Shown here in pieces: positions 36,601 through 45,440 of a stretch of 64,000 nucleotides of DNA; within the stretch, counting starts at the first letter, position 1; each line of letters opens with the position of its first letter. The stretch lies in NCBI GenBank assembly GCA_963668535.1, contig OY764867.1:1364001-1428000 (forward strand), in the 5' to 3' direction. The notes beneath the pieces are model-generated. The model worked only from the letters and a program-made list of their open reading frames with translations, was not told where the DNA came from and did no database searches. The position numbers and the translations under genes are program-made. This DNA is from F22 sp963668535 (lineage in GTDB: Bacteria > Bacteroidota > Bacteroidia > Bacteroidales > Bacteroidaceae).

Positions 36601-36966
36601 TCCCAAGCTTCTGCGGATGCCCGCAATAATGGTGGCATCTTGATTAATGGAAATGATTTGATTGATGCACATGGATGGTACGATGTTATTTCTGCTGAGT
36701 CTGGAATGCCTCAATATTACACATACAGTGCAACAAATGTACGCTTGCAAGAAGCCAGTATCGGTTACACACTGCCAAAAAATATTTTGTGGGGTGTAGG
36801 TGAGATGAAAATCAGTCTTGTAGGTCGCAACTTATTGATGCTTTATAATAAGGCGCCATTTGATCCTGAAAATGTGGCGACTACAGGGAATTATTACCAA
36901 GGAATTGATAACTTTATGACGCCAAGTACGCGTAATATTGGATTCAATATCCGTATGAAATTCTAA
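33622..36966 (+). CDS. SusC-type TonB-dependent transporter with STN signalling domain
   Basis: The 1114-residue protein has a signal peptide (cleavage near IWAQ, about 30), an STN (secretin/TonB N-terminal) domain (KVVTIDATNTKLLKILHKIE..., about 32-105), a CarboxypepD_reg-like domain (about 115-195), a TonB-box-like SEVVVTALG, a plug (DIESVSVLTGAAAAALYGSHAA) and a barrel ending NIRMKF. The STN domain is what contacts FecR, so this transporter reports substrate to the sigma/anti-sigma pair upstream. It forms the start of an operon-like series of genes spaced by 7-28 nt up to 43251. Likely substrate is N-glycan released by the GH18 enzyme. Confidence 0.95.
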   Translation: MNLLKMSQTRRLLLVFCALFALGVSSIWAQNKVVTIDATNTKLLKILHKIERQTKYLFVYGDEVDVTQQMTVHAQNKPLSSVLTELFDGTRITYAVDRSNIVLSMRPVVEKHSGLIKGLVVDVQGDPLIGATVVVKGSSMGTLTDMDGRFQLNIPEITSQTALVVKYVGYEPQTVIIGNKTTFKIVMEEEANALSEVVVTALGIKREEKALSYNVQQVKSDEILMNKDANFVNSLNGKVAGVNINSSSSGVGGASKVVMRGTKSIAQSSNALYVIDGVPMFNLNDGAGSTGFGSEGSSEPIADINPEDIESVSVLTGAAAAALYGSHAANGAIVITTKSGKVGKTSVTVSSNTEFMNVFVTPDFQNEFGTGDLTSSTAVSDKSWGRALTPENNYNYKPSDDYFRTGVVNTQTVSLSTGTDRNQTYLSAASVQSAGVIPNNKYSRYNFTFRNTTSFLNDKMKLDLGGSYIRQKDQNMVNQGTYANPLVSAYLFPRGDDWADIRMFERYDTASGYSKQYWPQGLDEFVGQNPYWINYRNLRNNNKDRYTFNAGLSYDVYDWLNLAGRVRIDNSVTDFTKRYFASTNLTIASGSEKGFYGIRTSKEKQTYADFLVNIDKRFMENLTFNANIGASYSDMRYDAINVEGGISNKNGLANVFTICHLDDITHQRSQTGWREQTQSVFASAELGYKSAYYLTLTARNDWPSQLAGPKSNTKSFFYPSVGTSFVLSEIFSLPKQIEYAKVRASYASVGTPFPRNLANPMYAWDEANNLWRLDTNYPMYDLKPERTDSYELGVSTRFLKGFNMDLSWYMTYTKNQTFDPKISASSAYSTLIVQTGKVRNMGWELALGYKHKWGDFGWQSNYTLSSNRNKIMELVEDYRHPETGALITKDNIDVGGLAQARFILKKGGSLGDLYSMTELRTDSEGNIYVNEEGKVMRQKNEEGIKVGSVFPKANMALRNNFSYKNFEAGFMISARIGGVVYSATQAAMDLYGVSQASADARNNGGILINGNDLIDAHGWYDVISAESGMPQYYTYSATNVRLQEASIGYTLPKNILWGVGEMKISLVGRNLLMLYNKAPFDPENVATTGNYYQGIDNFMTPSTRNIGFNIRMKF

Positions 36967-36978
36967 TCAAAAGACCCA

Positions 36979-38544
36979 ATGACAATGAAAAACATAATAA
37001 AGACAGCCGTTCTCGCTAGTGTGGTGTTTGGAACTTGTGCTTGTACTGATAAGTACGAGGAATACAATAAAAATCCATACGATGCCAATCATACCCAAGT
37101 GGAGTATGATGGATACAATGTAGGGGCATCTATTAAAGCGATGGAAGGATACATCATCCCTGTAGAAACCAATCTAAACCAGTTCACAGAATGTCTACTT
37201 GGTGGTTCTTTCGGTGGGTATCTTGCCGATTCCAACAAAGGCTTTGTCGGTAAGAACTTTGCTACATACAATCCACAAGAGCACTGGATACAAGTTGCTT
37301 TCAATGATATCATTCCTAATACGTACAGTAGTTATCTACAATTGAAAGAGCTTACTGATGATCCTGTGATTATCTCTGTAGCAGATATCGTGCGTATTGC
37401 AGCGATGCATCGTGTTTCCGATATTTATGGTCCTATTCCATATACTAAGATTGGTGAAGATGCCAAATTGACTGCGCCTTATGATGATGTCAAGACAGTT
37501 TATCATACAATGATTGACGAATTGGATACAGCTATAGCTGCATTGACAGAAAACCGTACGGCCAACTTTAGTGCAGATATAGATAATGTATTTGCTGGAA
37601 ATGTTGAAGAATGGGTTAAGTATGCTAACTCTTTGAAACTACGTCTTGCTATGCGTCTTGCTTACTGTGAGCCAGATTATGCAAAGACAAAAGCAGAAGA
37701 AGTGATGGCACATGAAATCGGTCCGATGACATCTAATTCAGATAATGCATATAATGTCGTATCAAAATCTCCTTTTCGTATAGTTATGTATGATTATAAT
37801 GGTGGTGACTCTCGTGTATCTGCCGATTTGACTTCATATATGCAAGGATACAACGATCCTCGTTGCCCAAAATATTTTACAAAGACCACTTTTGAAATAG
37901 ATGGCTTTGAAGAAGGGTATTACGGACTGCGTACGGGTATTGACTTCTCTTCATCGGCCAATGCGCACAAGTACTCTAATATGAATATTGCAGCTGAATA
38001 CGACAAAGTCTTATTGATGAATGCCGCAGAAACAGCTTTTCTACGTGCCGAAGGTGCGCTACGTGGTTGGAATATGGGGGGTACAGCAGAATCTTTGTAT
38101 GAAGAAGGGGTGCGCTTGTCATTTGGACAATGGGGGGCATCAGGTGCTGATGCATATCTTGCTGATGACCTATCTAAACCACAAAAATATGACGATCCAT
38201 TAGAAGAAAATAGTTATACTGGAGATGTGTCTCAAATCACCATTAAGTGGGACGAGACAGCTGATATGGAAACGAAATTGGAACGCATCATTACACAAAA
38301 GTGGATTGCCAACTTCCCATTAGGAAATGAAGCATGGGCTGATTTCCGTCGTACTGGTTATCCTAAGTTGATGACAATAGGGCATAACTTGAGTAGTGGT
38401 GTTATTACAGATGATGGTTTCGCACGTCGATTGCCTTATCCACAACGTGAGTACACAGAAAATAATACAAACCTACAAGAAGCTCTTCAGATGCTTGGTG
38501 GTCCAGATAATATGGCTACGCGTATCTGGTGGGATTGTAAATAA
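36979..38544 (+). CDS. SusD-like (SusD_2 type) glycan-binding lipoprotein
   Basis: The 521-residue lipoprotein (Cys near residue 22, CACTDKYEEYNKNPYDA) shows the SusD-like_2 pattern: MHRVSDIYGPIPYTKIG, VEEWVKYANSLKLRLAMRL and IITQKWIANFPLGNEAWADFRRTGYPKL. It is the partner of the STN-bearing SusC, starting 12 nt after it. ATG codons at 36979 and 36985 are both possible. By comparison with the B. thetaiotaomicron BT3983-BT3987 order, it would bind high-mannose glycans at the cell surface; this rests on gene order, not on binding residues. Confidence 0.9.
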   Translation: MTMKNIIKTAVLASVVFGTCACTDKYEEYNKNPYDANHTQVEYDGYNVGASIKAMEGYIIPVETNLNQFTECLLGGSFGGYLADSNKGFVGKNFATYNPQEHWIQVAFNDIIPNTYSSYLQLKELTDDPVIISVADIVRIAAMHRVSDIYGPIPYTKIGEDAKLTAPYDDVKTVYHTMIDELDTAIAALTENRTANFSADIDNVFAGNVEEWVKYANSLKLRLAMRLAYCEPDYAKTKAEEVMAHEIGPMTSNSDNAYNVVSKSPFRIVMYDYNGGDSRVSADLTSYMQGYNDPRCPKYFTKTTFEIDGFEEGYYGLRTGIDFSSSANAHKYSNMNIAAEYDKVLLMNAAETAFLRAEGALRGWNMGGTAESLYEEGVRLSFGQWGASGADAYLADDLSKPQKYDDPLEENSYTGDVSQITIKWDETADMETKLERIITQKWIANFPLGNEAWADFRRTGYPKLMTIGHNLSSGVITDDGFARRLPYPQREYTENNTNLQEALQMLGGPDNMATRIWWDCK

Positions 38545-38559
38545 TAGAGGAGATTTCAA

Positions 38560-39687
38560 ATGAAGAATTTACGTAAATATATGCTGGCGGTCCCTATGAT
38601 GGGACTAGCCATGCTGGGAATGATGACATCTTGCGAGAGTGAGAATGAAGATACAGAACCAGTAGACGTGGCTCAGTCACAAATCGACAAACAAAATCCT
38701 CAGATGTACCAAGCGTATCTAGAAAATTTGCGTCAGTACAAAAAAGGAGAGCACAAATTGTGTTATGTGACTTTTGACAACTCGGCACAAATAGCTGCTG
38801 GCCGTGTGGATAATTTGGCTGCGTTGCCGGATAGTGTAGATGTCGTGGCTTTGCAAGTTCCATTTAATGTGCCTGAATGGCAAATAGACGAAATGAATGA
38901 GTTGCGTCAAGAAAAGGGAACTCGTTTTGTTGCCTCTTTTGATTTTGATGCTGTCAAATTAAAATATGACTTGTGGAAACAGGCGGTGGATACTGAAAAT
39001 GAAAAGCTTGTGCAAGATGCTGCGGATGCTGCGCAACAACAGTCTGAAGAAACAGGTGAACCTGTAGAACCAGCACCAGTTGACTTGATAGAAATACCAA
39101 CATTTGAGGCTTATTTAGTTGACAGTTTGAGTACAACCGTGCACCTTGTTGATCAATACCATTATGACGGATTTGTTTTTGCTTATAAGGGTAAGAATAT
39201 CAGTCATATGTGGGACGATGAAAAAGCTGAGTATCTAAATTATCACAATTTGTTTACTGGTATTATGAGCGACTGGGCTACACGCAATGCCGATAAGTTG
39301 TTTATTATTCAAGGTCTCCCTCAAAATATGATAGATAAGACGCTGCTAGATAAAGCTTCATTTATTGTATTGGATGTCACAGAACAAAAAACAGCAGCTT
39401 CAATGTCCTTAAATTTAATCATGGTATGCGATGAAGGTGTCCCAATGAATAAATTTGTTGTCTTGTCAGAAACAAAATCTTTGGATACTGCAGATATCAA
39501 AACGGGATATTGGGCAGACGGATCTACTGCTTTATTGGGTACGGCTACTTGGGCAGTTGCACCTCAAGATGGTTGTAGCATACTAGGCATTGGTGTGAAG
39601 AATGTAAGTAATGATTATTATGGTGAAATACGCACATATAACAATGTACGTACAGCCATTGGAATTATCAACCCATCACTAAAATAA
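38560..39687 (+). CDS. GH18-like surface lipoprotein, catalytically dead
   Basis: The 375-residue lipoprotein (lipobox MTSC, Cys25) has a GH18-like TIM-barrel arrangement (CYVTFDNSA, VDVVALQVPF, GTRFVASFDFD, YHYDGFVFAYKG, LFIIQGLP). The active-site strand D203-G-F-V-F-A-Y-K210 lines up with DGxDxDxE, so the two essential acids are replaced by Ala208 and Lys210. It is therefore probably a glycan-binding surface protein, as suggested for the GH18-like protein in the same position of the B. thetaiotaomicron N-glycan locus. An acidic, Ala/Gln-rich insertion (about 143-180) looks flexible. Genes on both sides are within 16 nt. Confidence 0.78.
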   Translation: MKNLRKYMLAVPMMGLAMLGMMTSCESENEDTEPVDVAQSQIDKQNPQMYQAYLENLRQYKKGEHKLCYVTFDNSAQIAAGRVDNLAALPDSVDVVALQVPFNVPEWQIDEMNELRQEKGTRFVASFDFDAVKLKYDLWKQAVDTENEKLVQDAADAAQQQSEETGEPVEPAPVDLIEIPTFEAYLVDSLSTTVHLVDQYHYDGFVFAYKGKNISHMWDDEKAEYLNYHNLFTGIMSDWATRNADKLFIIQGLPQNMIDKTLLDKASFIVLDVTEQKTAASMSLNLIMVCDEGVPMNKFVVLSETKSLDTADIKTGYWADGSTALLGTATWAVAPQDGCSILGIGVKNVSNDYYGEIRTYNNVRTAIGIINPSLK

Positions 39688-39694
39688 GAATACT

Positions 39695-40837
39695 ATGATA
39701 CGCAAATTATTATATACTTTTCTATTATCAGTAGTCGTTTTGACTAGTTGTAGAAATGATGGACCAGATTTTGAAAACAAAGTTTTTATTAATGGTACAG
39801 ATAAGACAGCCGAGATGCTTGTTAAGGCTGGGAATAAGGAGTTTACTCAAACTTTACAAGCGGCTTTAGCACAACCATATATGATGCAGGTTGATGTTAC
39901 TTTCAGTGCAGATGCAAGCAAAATATCTACCTTTAATAGTTCTTATGGAGAATCTGCTGTGCTTTTGCCAGCAGAGTATTATAATTTCTCTGAAAATAAA
40001 GCGACTATTAACGCTGGAAGTGTTTTCTCAAATACAATAGCCCTCAATTTTGTTGATTTAGACAAATTAGATCGTGACGTTGTGTATTGTTTACCAGTGA
40101 CTATCTCAAAATCAAGTTTCAATTTGCTTGCCAGTGATATAACTAAATATTACATCATTAAAGGAGCTGCTCTTATTAATGTGGTGGCTGATATCGAAGA
40201 GAATTACTGTACAATCGATTGGCAAGACCCTTCGGTAGTCAATGGATTGTCACAATTGACTTTAGAAGCCCTAATACGTGTACATAATTTTGATCGCATG
40301 ATTTCAACGATTATGGGGATTGAAGGAGACTTTTTGATTCGTATTGGTGATGCAGGCTATCCTAGTAGTCAAGTACAAGTGGCCACTTCAAGTGGTAACT
40401 TTCCGTCTGCAGATAGCAATAAAAAATTACCAACAAATCAATGGGTACATGTTGCCCTGACTTATGATTCAAATGATGGACACTCTGTGTTATACATCAA
40501 TGGTGTGGTGCAAGGCGAACGTAATCGTAGTTTGGGTAGCATCAATTTAGGTCAGGGTGGTACAAGTGGTTTCTGCATAGGACGTTCTTATGCTGATGAA
40601 CGTTATTTAGCAGGTGAAATCTCTGAAGTACGTATCTGGAACATTGTACGTACACAAGAGGAAATTACAAATAACCCATATTATGTAGACCCTGCATCAG
40701 AAGGTTTGGTGGCTTATTGGAAGTTTGATGATAATAGTTCACTACGTGTAAAAGACCATTCTGGTAATGGAAATGATGCTGTGGCCAATAGTCCATTGAA
40801 GTGGACGTCAGTAACATTGCCCGCTCCCGAAAACTAG
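39695..40837 (+). CDS. DUF1735 plus LamG/concanavalin-like lipoprotein
   Basis: The 380-residue lipoprotein (lipobox LTSC, Cys19) has an N-terminal DUF1735-type domain (VDVTFSADASKISTFNSSYG, LLPAEYYNFSENKATINAGS, about 45-160) and a C-terminal LamG-like jelly roll (about 170-375: NQWVHVALTYDSNDGHSVLYINGV, LAGEISEVRIWNIVRTQEEI, LVAYWKFDDNS). Such two-domain proteins are accessory glycan binders in N-glycan loci. It lies between the GH18-like protein (7 nt upstream) and the GH18 enzyme (28 nt downstream). Confidence 0.85.
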   Translation: MIRKLLYTFLLSVVVLTSCRNDGPDFENKVFINGTDKTAEMLVKAGNKEFTQTLQAALAQPYMMQVDVTFSADASKISTFNSSYGESAVLLPAEYYNFSENKATINAGSVFSNTIALNFVDLDKLDRDVVYCLPVTISKSSFNLLASDITKYYIIKGAALINVVADIEENYCTIDWQDPSVVNGLSQLTLEALIRVHNFDRMISTIMGIEGDFLIRIGDAGYPSSQVQVATSSGNFPSADSNKKLPTNQWVHVALTYDSNDGHSVLYINGVVQGERNRSLGSINLGQGGTSGFCIGRSYADERYLAGEISEVRIWNIVRTQEEITNNPYYVDPASEGLVAYWKFDDNSSLRVKDHSGNGNDAVANSPLKWTSVTLPAPEN

Positions 40838-40865
40838 TCTGTAAACCTAATAATAGTAATGCTAA

Positions 40866-42260
40866 ATGAAAACAATGAATATATCAACTTGGGTGTTAGC
40901 CCTTGGATTAGCTACATGTAGTCTAGGATTGACTAGTTGTGGTGATGATGACATTGCTCTGGAACCAGTAAATGAAAGCCCATATACTTTAAGTGATGGT
41001 GCCGTAGCTTATTTGGTGGATGGGGCAAACAAGCGTGACTTTAATGTCGTTGAGTTTAGAACGGAAGGTACTAGTGATTTATTTGTGAGTACAACAACTC
41101 CTGTAAGCGCTGCTGTAACCCTTCAGTTGAATTATCAAGCTGATGCCTTGACTCAGTTTAATCAGATACATGGTACTGATTACGAGCTTTTCCCTGAAGA
41201 CTTAGTGACTATTCCTGCAACTGTCGAACTTGCAAAAGGAGCTAAACAGTCATCTGCAATAGCTGTTTCTGTGAAGACAGATGCTGCATTGGAAACAGGT
41301 AAAACATATGCTATCCCAGTACACCTAAGTGCAAATAATGCAGTTGTGAAAGCAACTGCCGAGGGGGATTATATGATATTAGTACGTGATTTGACTGCTT
41401 TGCCAGATGCGAATAAATCGACAGGTATACAGATTATTAGCTGTATGGAGGCAAACAATACTAATCCGTTGAACAATATGATCTATACTCTAAAAGGTAG
41501 TGGTAAACAATTGATAGATCAGGTTATCCTGTTTTCTTCTAATATCAACTACAATGTTGAGACTGGTCGCGTGTATATCTTTCACAATAATAATATCCAA
41601 CACATGTTGGACAATAGAGAGAAATATATCAAACCATTGCAGGATCGTGGCATCAAAGTGTTGTTGAGTATTCTAGGTAATCACGACCAAGCTGGTGTGG
41701 CTAATCTAAGTAAAGAGACGGCAAAGTATGTGGCTCAAGAAATTAAGGCCAATTGTGATGCATATGGCTTGGATGGAGTATTTTTTGATGATGAATATTC
41801 TAGTTATCCCAATCCAATACCTCCTGGTTTTGTGAGTCCCTCTTCTGCAGGTGCTGCACGCCTTATATATGAATCAAAGAAAGCAATGCCAGACAAGCTT
41901 GTAGAGGTTTATGTTTGGTCTACTACGTCTTCACTGCCTAGTGTAGATGGTGAAGAACCGGGACAATGGATGGATTATGCCCTTCAAGACTATGGACGTG
42001 GTGGGGATCTGTCAGGTAATTACCCAGGTTTGCCAAAGTCAGGAATGGCTCAATTGTCTAGTGAATATGCACAAGGTCGTTTTTGTAGTGAAAGCGGTTT
42101 GCAATCTATACGCAATGACGGGTATGGTGCACATATGATTTTCGCTATGGATCCTTATCGTAGCAACAGTGCTCGTCAACGTAGTCATCTTGAAACAATC
42201 GCAAGAACGTTATATGATGATGAACTAGTCGTTGGCGAACCATTCCCTAAAGACTGGTAG
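40866..42260 (+). CDS. GH18 endo-beta-N-acetylglucosaminidase, surface lipoprotein
   Basis: The 464-residue protein has a lipobox (LTSC, Cys25), a DUF1735-like N-terminal domain (about 40-175) and a GH18 TIM barrel (about 185-455). The active-site strand DGVFFDDE (303-310) keeps the two residues of substrate-assisted catalysis, D308 and E310. The first Asp of the full DxxDxDxE motif is replaced by Phe, as is common in this ENGase branch. Family members cut the GlcNAc-beta-1,4-GlcNAc core of N-glycans, leaving one GlcNAc on the protein. Context with SusC/D and DUF1735-LamG strongly resembles the locus of EndoBT-3987, which prefers high-mannose glycans. Confidence 0.88.
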   Translation: MKTMNISTWVLALGLATCSLGLTSCGDDDIALEPVNESPYTLSDGAVAYLVDGANKRDFNVVEFRTEGTSDLFVSTTTPVSAAVTLQLNYQADALTQFNQIHGTDYELFPEDLVTIPATVELAKGAKQSSAIAVSVKTDAALETGKTYAIPVHLSANNAVVKATAEGDYMILVRDLTALPDANKSTGIQIISCMEANNTNPLNNMIYTLKGSGKQLIDQVILFSSNINYNVETGRVYIFHNNNIQHMLDNREKYIKPLQDRGIKVLLSILGNHDQAGVANLSKETAKYVAQEIKANCDAYGLDGVFFDDEYSSYPNPIPPGFVSPSSAGAARLIYESKKAMPDKLVEVYVWSTTSSLPSVDGEEPGQWMDYALQDYGRGGDLSGNYPGLPKSGMAQLSSEYAQGRFCSESGLQSIRNDGYGAHMIFAMDPYRSNSARQRSHLETIARTLYDDELVVGEPFPKDW

Positions 42261-42276
42261 ACTATAATCTTTTAAA

Positions 42277-43251
42277 ATGAAGAACATGAAAAGAATATAT
42301 ACATTGATGTGCCTATGTGCACTAACTCTTCCTGTACTATTTACTGCTTGTAGTGGAAGCGATGATGATCCTACGCCAGTTGACCCAGTGAAGAAGGAGA
42401 TTAAGTTGGATGCAGAGAAAGCAGATATTGTTGTGAGTCAAGCTACTTCGATAACCATTGTAGATGGGGCTGGAGAATACAAGGCATTCAGTACCAATAC
42501 CGATGTCGCTACGGTTGAGATGGAAGGTGCGGTATTGCATGTGACTGGAGTAGCATTGGGTAACACTAATATTGTCGTTACTGATGCGCAAGATAATTAC
42601 TTGTTGTTGCCAGTAGTATCTCATTTTGAAACACTAGCTATCGATCGCGAAAAGATTGAGGTAGCCATGCCACTTGGTTGGACCAAGACGGTAAAATGTC
42701 CGATTACTGAAGGTAATCTTGGGTATGAAGCAACTACTGAAAGTGAAGATATTGAAGTGTCTATCGAAGCTCCATCAATACTAGTAGTAAAGGGTCTTAA
42801 AGAATGTACAACAACCGTACATTTGACAGACTCGTATGGTTTGGAAATGGATATTCCTGTAGAAGTAAAGACCTCTACTGTACCTTTTACAGATCAAGAT
42901 AAAGAAGATTTGATAGCTCAAACCGGTCAAACTATAACATTTGATCAAACCGACTATAACTCAAGCTATTATGATAGATCAGTTACTCTAGAAGATGGTG
43001 TGAACAAGGTAGGTTTCACTTATTATACTTACTACTATGGAGTTGTCTCTTTCCCAGGAGATCTAACAGTAGGAGTCAAAGCAGATGCTACACTACGCTT
43101 TAAGGCTGGTTGGGGTAGTGCGGCTGTTAATTTTGAGGATGAACCTGTGACTTGTGAAGTACTTAAGAATGATGGTGAAAAAATATGGCTGATATTTTAC
43201 TTTACTAAGGATGAAAAACTCCACTTTGGTCATATGATTTTAGATCTATAA
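42277..43251 (+). CDS. Unknown lipoprotein of the glycan locus
   Basis: The 324-residue protein has a lipoprotein signal (FTAC, about Cys25, then an acidic/proline stretch). Its body has two Ig-like or BIG2-like repeats (KADIVVSQATSITIVDGAGEY...; VEMEGAVLHVTGVALGNTNIVVTD, about 45-205), followed by a beta-rich C-terminal domain with many Tyr (NSSYYDRSVTLEDGVNKV). I do not recognise a family. Its place 16 nt after the GH18 gene and before a terminator makes it the last gene of the operon, so a surface binding or spacer role in glycan capture is plausible but unproven. Confidence 0.65.
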   Translation: MKNMKRIYTLMCLCALTLPVLFTACSGSDDDPTPVDPVKKEIKLDAEKADIVVSQATSITIVDGAGEYKAFSTNTDVATVEMEGAVLHVTGVALGNTNIVVTDAQDNYLLLPVVSHFETLAIDREKIEVAMPLGWTKTVKCPITEGNLGYEATTESEDIEVSIEAPSILVVKGLKECTTTVHLTDSYGLEMDIPVEVKTSTVPFTDQDKEDLIAQTGQTITFDQTDYNSSYYDRSVTLEDGVNKVGFTYYTYYYGVVSFPGDLTVGVKADATLRFKAGWGSAAVNFEDEPVTCEVLKNDGEKIWLIFYFTKDEKLHFGHMILDL

Positions 43252-43273
43252 ATTGATATAGATTGTTCTATTG

Positions 43274-43310
43274 TACCCCGAGACTTATAATGTTTCGGGG
43301 TATTTTATTT
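43274..43310 (+). terminator. Terminator of the glycan-locus operon
   Basis: An 11-bp stem (43274-43284 with 43292-43302, one G-T pair) is followed by TTTTATTT. Confidence 0.8.
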
Positions 43311-43363
43311 CTGCTTATCCGATGTATATTATACCTTGTGTGTACCATGTCCTTATATTTCCT

Positions 43364-43371
43364 TATCTTTG
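43364..43371 (+). promoter_or_regulatory. -7 element for the GH97 gene
   Basis: TATCTTTG matches TAnnTTTG 27 nt before the ATG; the -33 region is not clear. GH97 thus seems transcribed apart from the sigma-driven operon. Confidence 0.4.
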
Positions 43372-43397
43372 TTCTTGTTAAACCAAATTGATACCTT

Positions 43398-45440
43398 ATG
43401 AACCGATTATTTAAGCTCATTGTGGGGGTAACACTTTTGCTATCTGTTGTAAGTTGTACACTCCACAAAACACCTTCTGTATTATCTCCTGATGGACATA
43501 CTGCTTTTATCGTCCATGTAGATAAAGCTGGCGCATTGAACTACTCTGTTGTACATCGTCAGGACACACTGATTCGTACCTCTCGTTTAGGTTTTACCGA
43601 TCAAGATCATAATAATTTGCTGAACGGATATACTATTACAGCTGTTGAAGAAAGCACTATTGACTCTGTGTGGACTCAGCCATGGGGAGAAAATAAAAAA
43701 GTACGAGAAAACTATAATGGTGCAGCTATTCATCTTAAAAACAATGCAGGTACACTGACCCTTTTTGTGAAAGTGTTTAATGATGGCCTTGGTTTTCGCT
43801 ATGCCTATAATATTGCAGAATGTGATAGTTTGTACTTGACTGATGAGCAGACTCAGTTTAACCTAGTGGATTGCCCTACAACTTGGTCTACGCCTGCCAA
43901 TTATGATACTTATGAACAAAAGTATCGTATCTTGCCTTTGGATAGTGTACAGAATGCCAATACTCCTATCACAATGTGCACAGCACAAGGTACATGGATG
44001 TCTATTCACGAAGCAGCTTTAACTGATTTCCCAGGTATGACTTTGAAGCGTAAAGATACACATTCTCCACTAGAAGCCGATTTAGTGCCTTGGCCAGATG
44101 GTATTAAAGCCAAAGTGCCTGCTCAATTTAAAACGCCATGGCGTAGTATCCAGATTGCAGATGAGGCATCAGAATTAATCAATTCGTCTCTTATCCTCAA
44201 CTTAAATGACCCTTGTAAACTACACGATACTTCTTGGATTAAGCCTATAAAGTATGTTGGCGTATGGTGGGGGATGCACGTGGGGGTAGAAACGTGGAAA
44301 AAAGGACCACGCCATGGGGCGACTACAGAAAATGCAAAGAAATACATTGATTTTGCTGTCAAACACAATATTGAAGGAGTCTTGTTTGAAGGCTGGAATG
44401 ACGGTTGGGAGAATTGGGGCACGAATCAAGTATTCGACTATATGAAGCCTTACGATGATTTCGACATCTATGAAGTGCAACGTTATGCACAAGCTCGAGG
44501 CGTACAGCTTATTTCGCACCATGAAACTGGTGGTAATATTGCTAATTATGAACCACAACTGGAACGCACCCTAGCTTGGAACGATTCTTTGGGCATACGC
44601 TATCTCAAAACGGGTTATGCAGGTGGCATGAGCGGAGGTATTAAGCACCATAGTCAACTAGCTGTTATGCACTACCGTAAAGTGGTGGAGCTAGCTGCAA
44701 AATACCGCATTAATCTTAATGCACATGAGCCTATAAAGCCTACTGGAATTCGCCGTACTTATCCCAATATGATGACTCGCGAAGGAGCGCGTGGTATGGA
44801 GTGGAATGCATGGAGCGAAGGAAATGGACCTGCTTATTTTGAAGTACTTCCTTTTACTCGTCTATTGGCAGGGCCGATGGATTATACACCTGGGATCTTT
44901 GATGTGCTTCTAGAAAGTAGTAAGAATGACCCAAGACGCAAAAAATGGAATGATTTAGACCAAGGAGTCAATCGTGTTCATACCACTGTTGCCAAGCAAA
45001 TGGCTGCATGGGTGGTCTTGTATTCTCCAATGCAGATGGCTTCCGATTTGATTGAAAATTATAAGAATAAACCAGCGTTTAAGTTCTTCGAAGATTTTGA
45101 TGCGGATTGCGATTGGTCTCGTTGTATTTTAGGAGCTCCAGAAAAAATGCTTGCTGTTGTGCGTCGTGCAGGTGACCGCTTCTTCTTAGGGGCAGTTGCT
45201 AATGATTTTAAATCTCAGAATGGGATGTCTTCCATAAATCTTCCTATACAACTAGATTTTTTGAAAGAAGGAATAACATATGAGATGACGGTTTATGAAG
45301 ATGCTGCTGGAAGTGATTATATGAATAACCCTACGGGAGTGAATATCCGTACAAAAAAAGTACAATTAGGTGATTCTATCGATTTGCATATAGGTACCGG
45401 TGGCGGTGCTGCCGTTAGTTTCATTCCTACTGTGCAGTGA
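43398..45440 (+). CDS. GH97 family alpha-glycosidase, inverting (SusB-like) type
   Basis: The 680-residue lipoprotein (lipobox VVSC, Cys20) has the three-domain GH97 form: N-terminal beta-sandwich (to about 270), TIM barrel (about 280-570) and C-terminal beta domain. Glutamates at 376 (HHETGG), 444 (NAHEPIKPTG) and 468 (GMEWN) fall at the spacing of the SusB residues E439, E508 and E532. In retaining GH97 enzymes an Asp nucleophile is expected in the KxD strand; here the sequence is KTG (404-406), so the inverting type is favoured. Likely activity is alpha-glucosidase, perhaps on glucosylated high-mannose glycan; specificity is inferred. It has its own -7 element. Confidence 0.87.
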   Translation: MNRLFKLIVGVTLLLSVVSCTLHKTPSVLSPDGHTAFIVHVDKAGALNYSVVHRQDTLIRTSRLGFTDQDHNNLLNGYTITAVEESTIDSVWTQPWGENKKVRENYNGAAIHLKNNAGTLTLFVKVFNDGLGFRYAYNIAECDSLYLTDEQTQFNLVDCPTTWSTPANYDTYEQKYRILPLDSVQNANTPITMCTAQGTWMSIHEAALTDFPGMTLKRKDTHSPLEADLVPWPDGIKAKVPAQFKTPWRSIQIADEASELINSSLILNLNDPCKLHDTSWIKPIKYVGVWWGMHVGVETWKKGPRHGATTENAKKYIDFAVKHNIEGVLFEGWNDGWENWGTNQVFDYMKPYDDFDIYEVQRYAQARGVQLISHHETGGNIANYEPQLERTLAWNDSLGIRYLKTGYAGGMSGGIKHHSQLAVMHYRKVVELAAKYRINLNAHEPIKPTGIRRTYPNMMTREGARGMEWNAWSEGNGPAYFEVLPFTRLLAGPMDYTPGIFDVLLESSKNDPRRKKWNDLDQGVNRVHTTVAKQMAAWVVLYSPMQMASDLIENYKNKPAFKFFEDFDADCDWSRCILGAPEKMLAVVRRAGDRFFLGAVANDFKSQNGMSSINLPIQLDFLKEGITYEMTVYEDAAGSDYMNNPTGVNIRTKKVQLGDSIDLHIGTGGGAAVSFIPTVQ

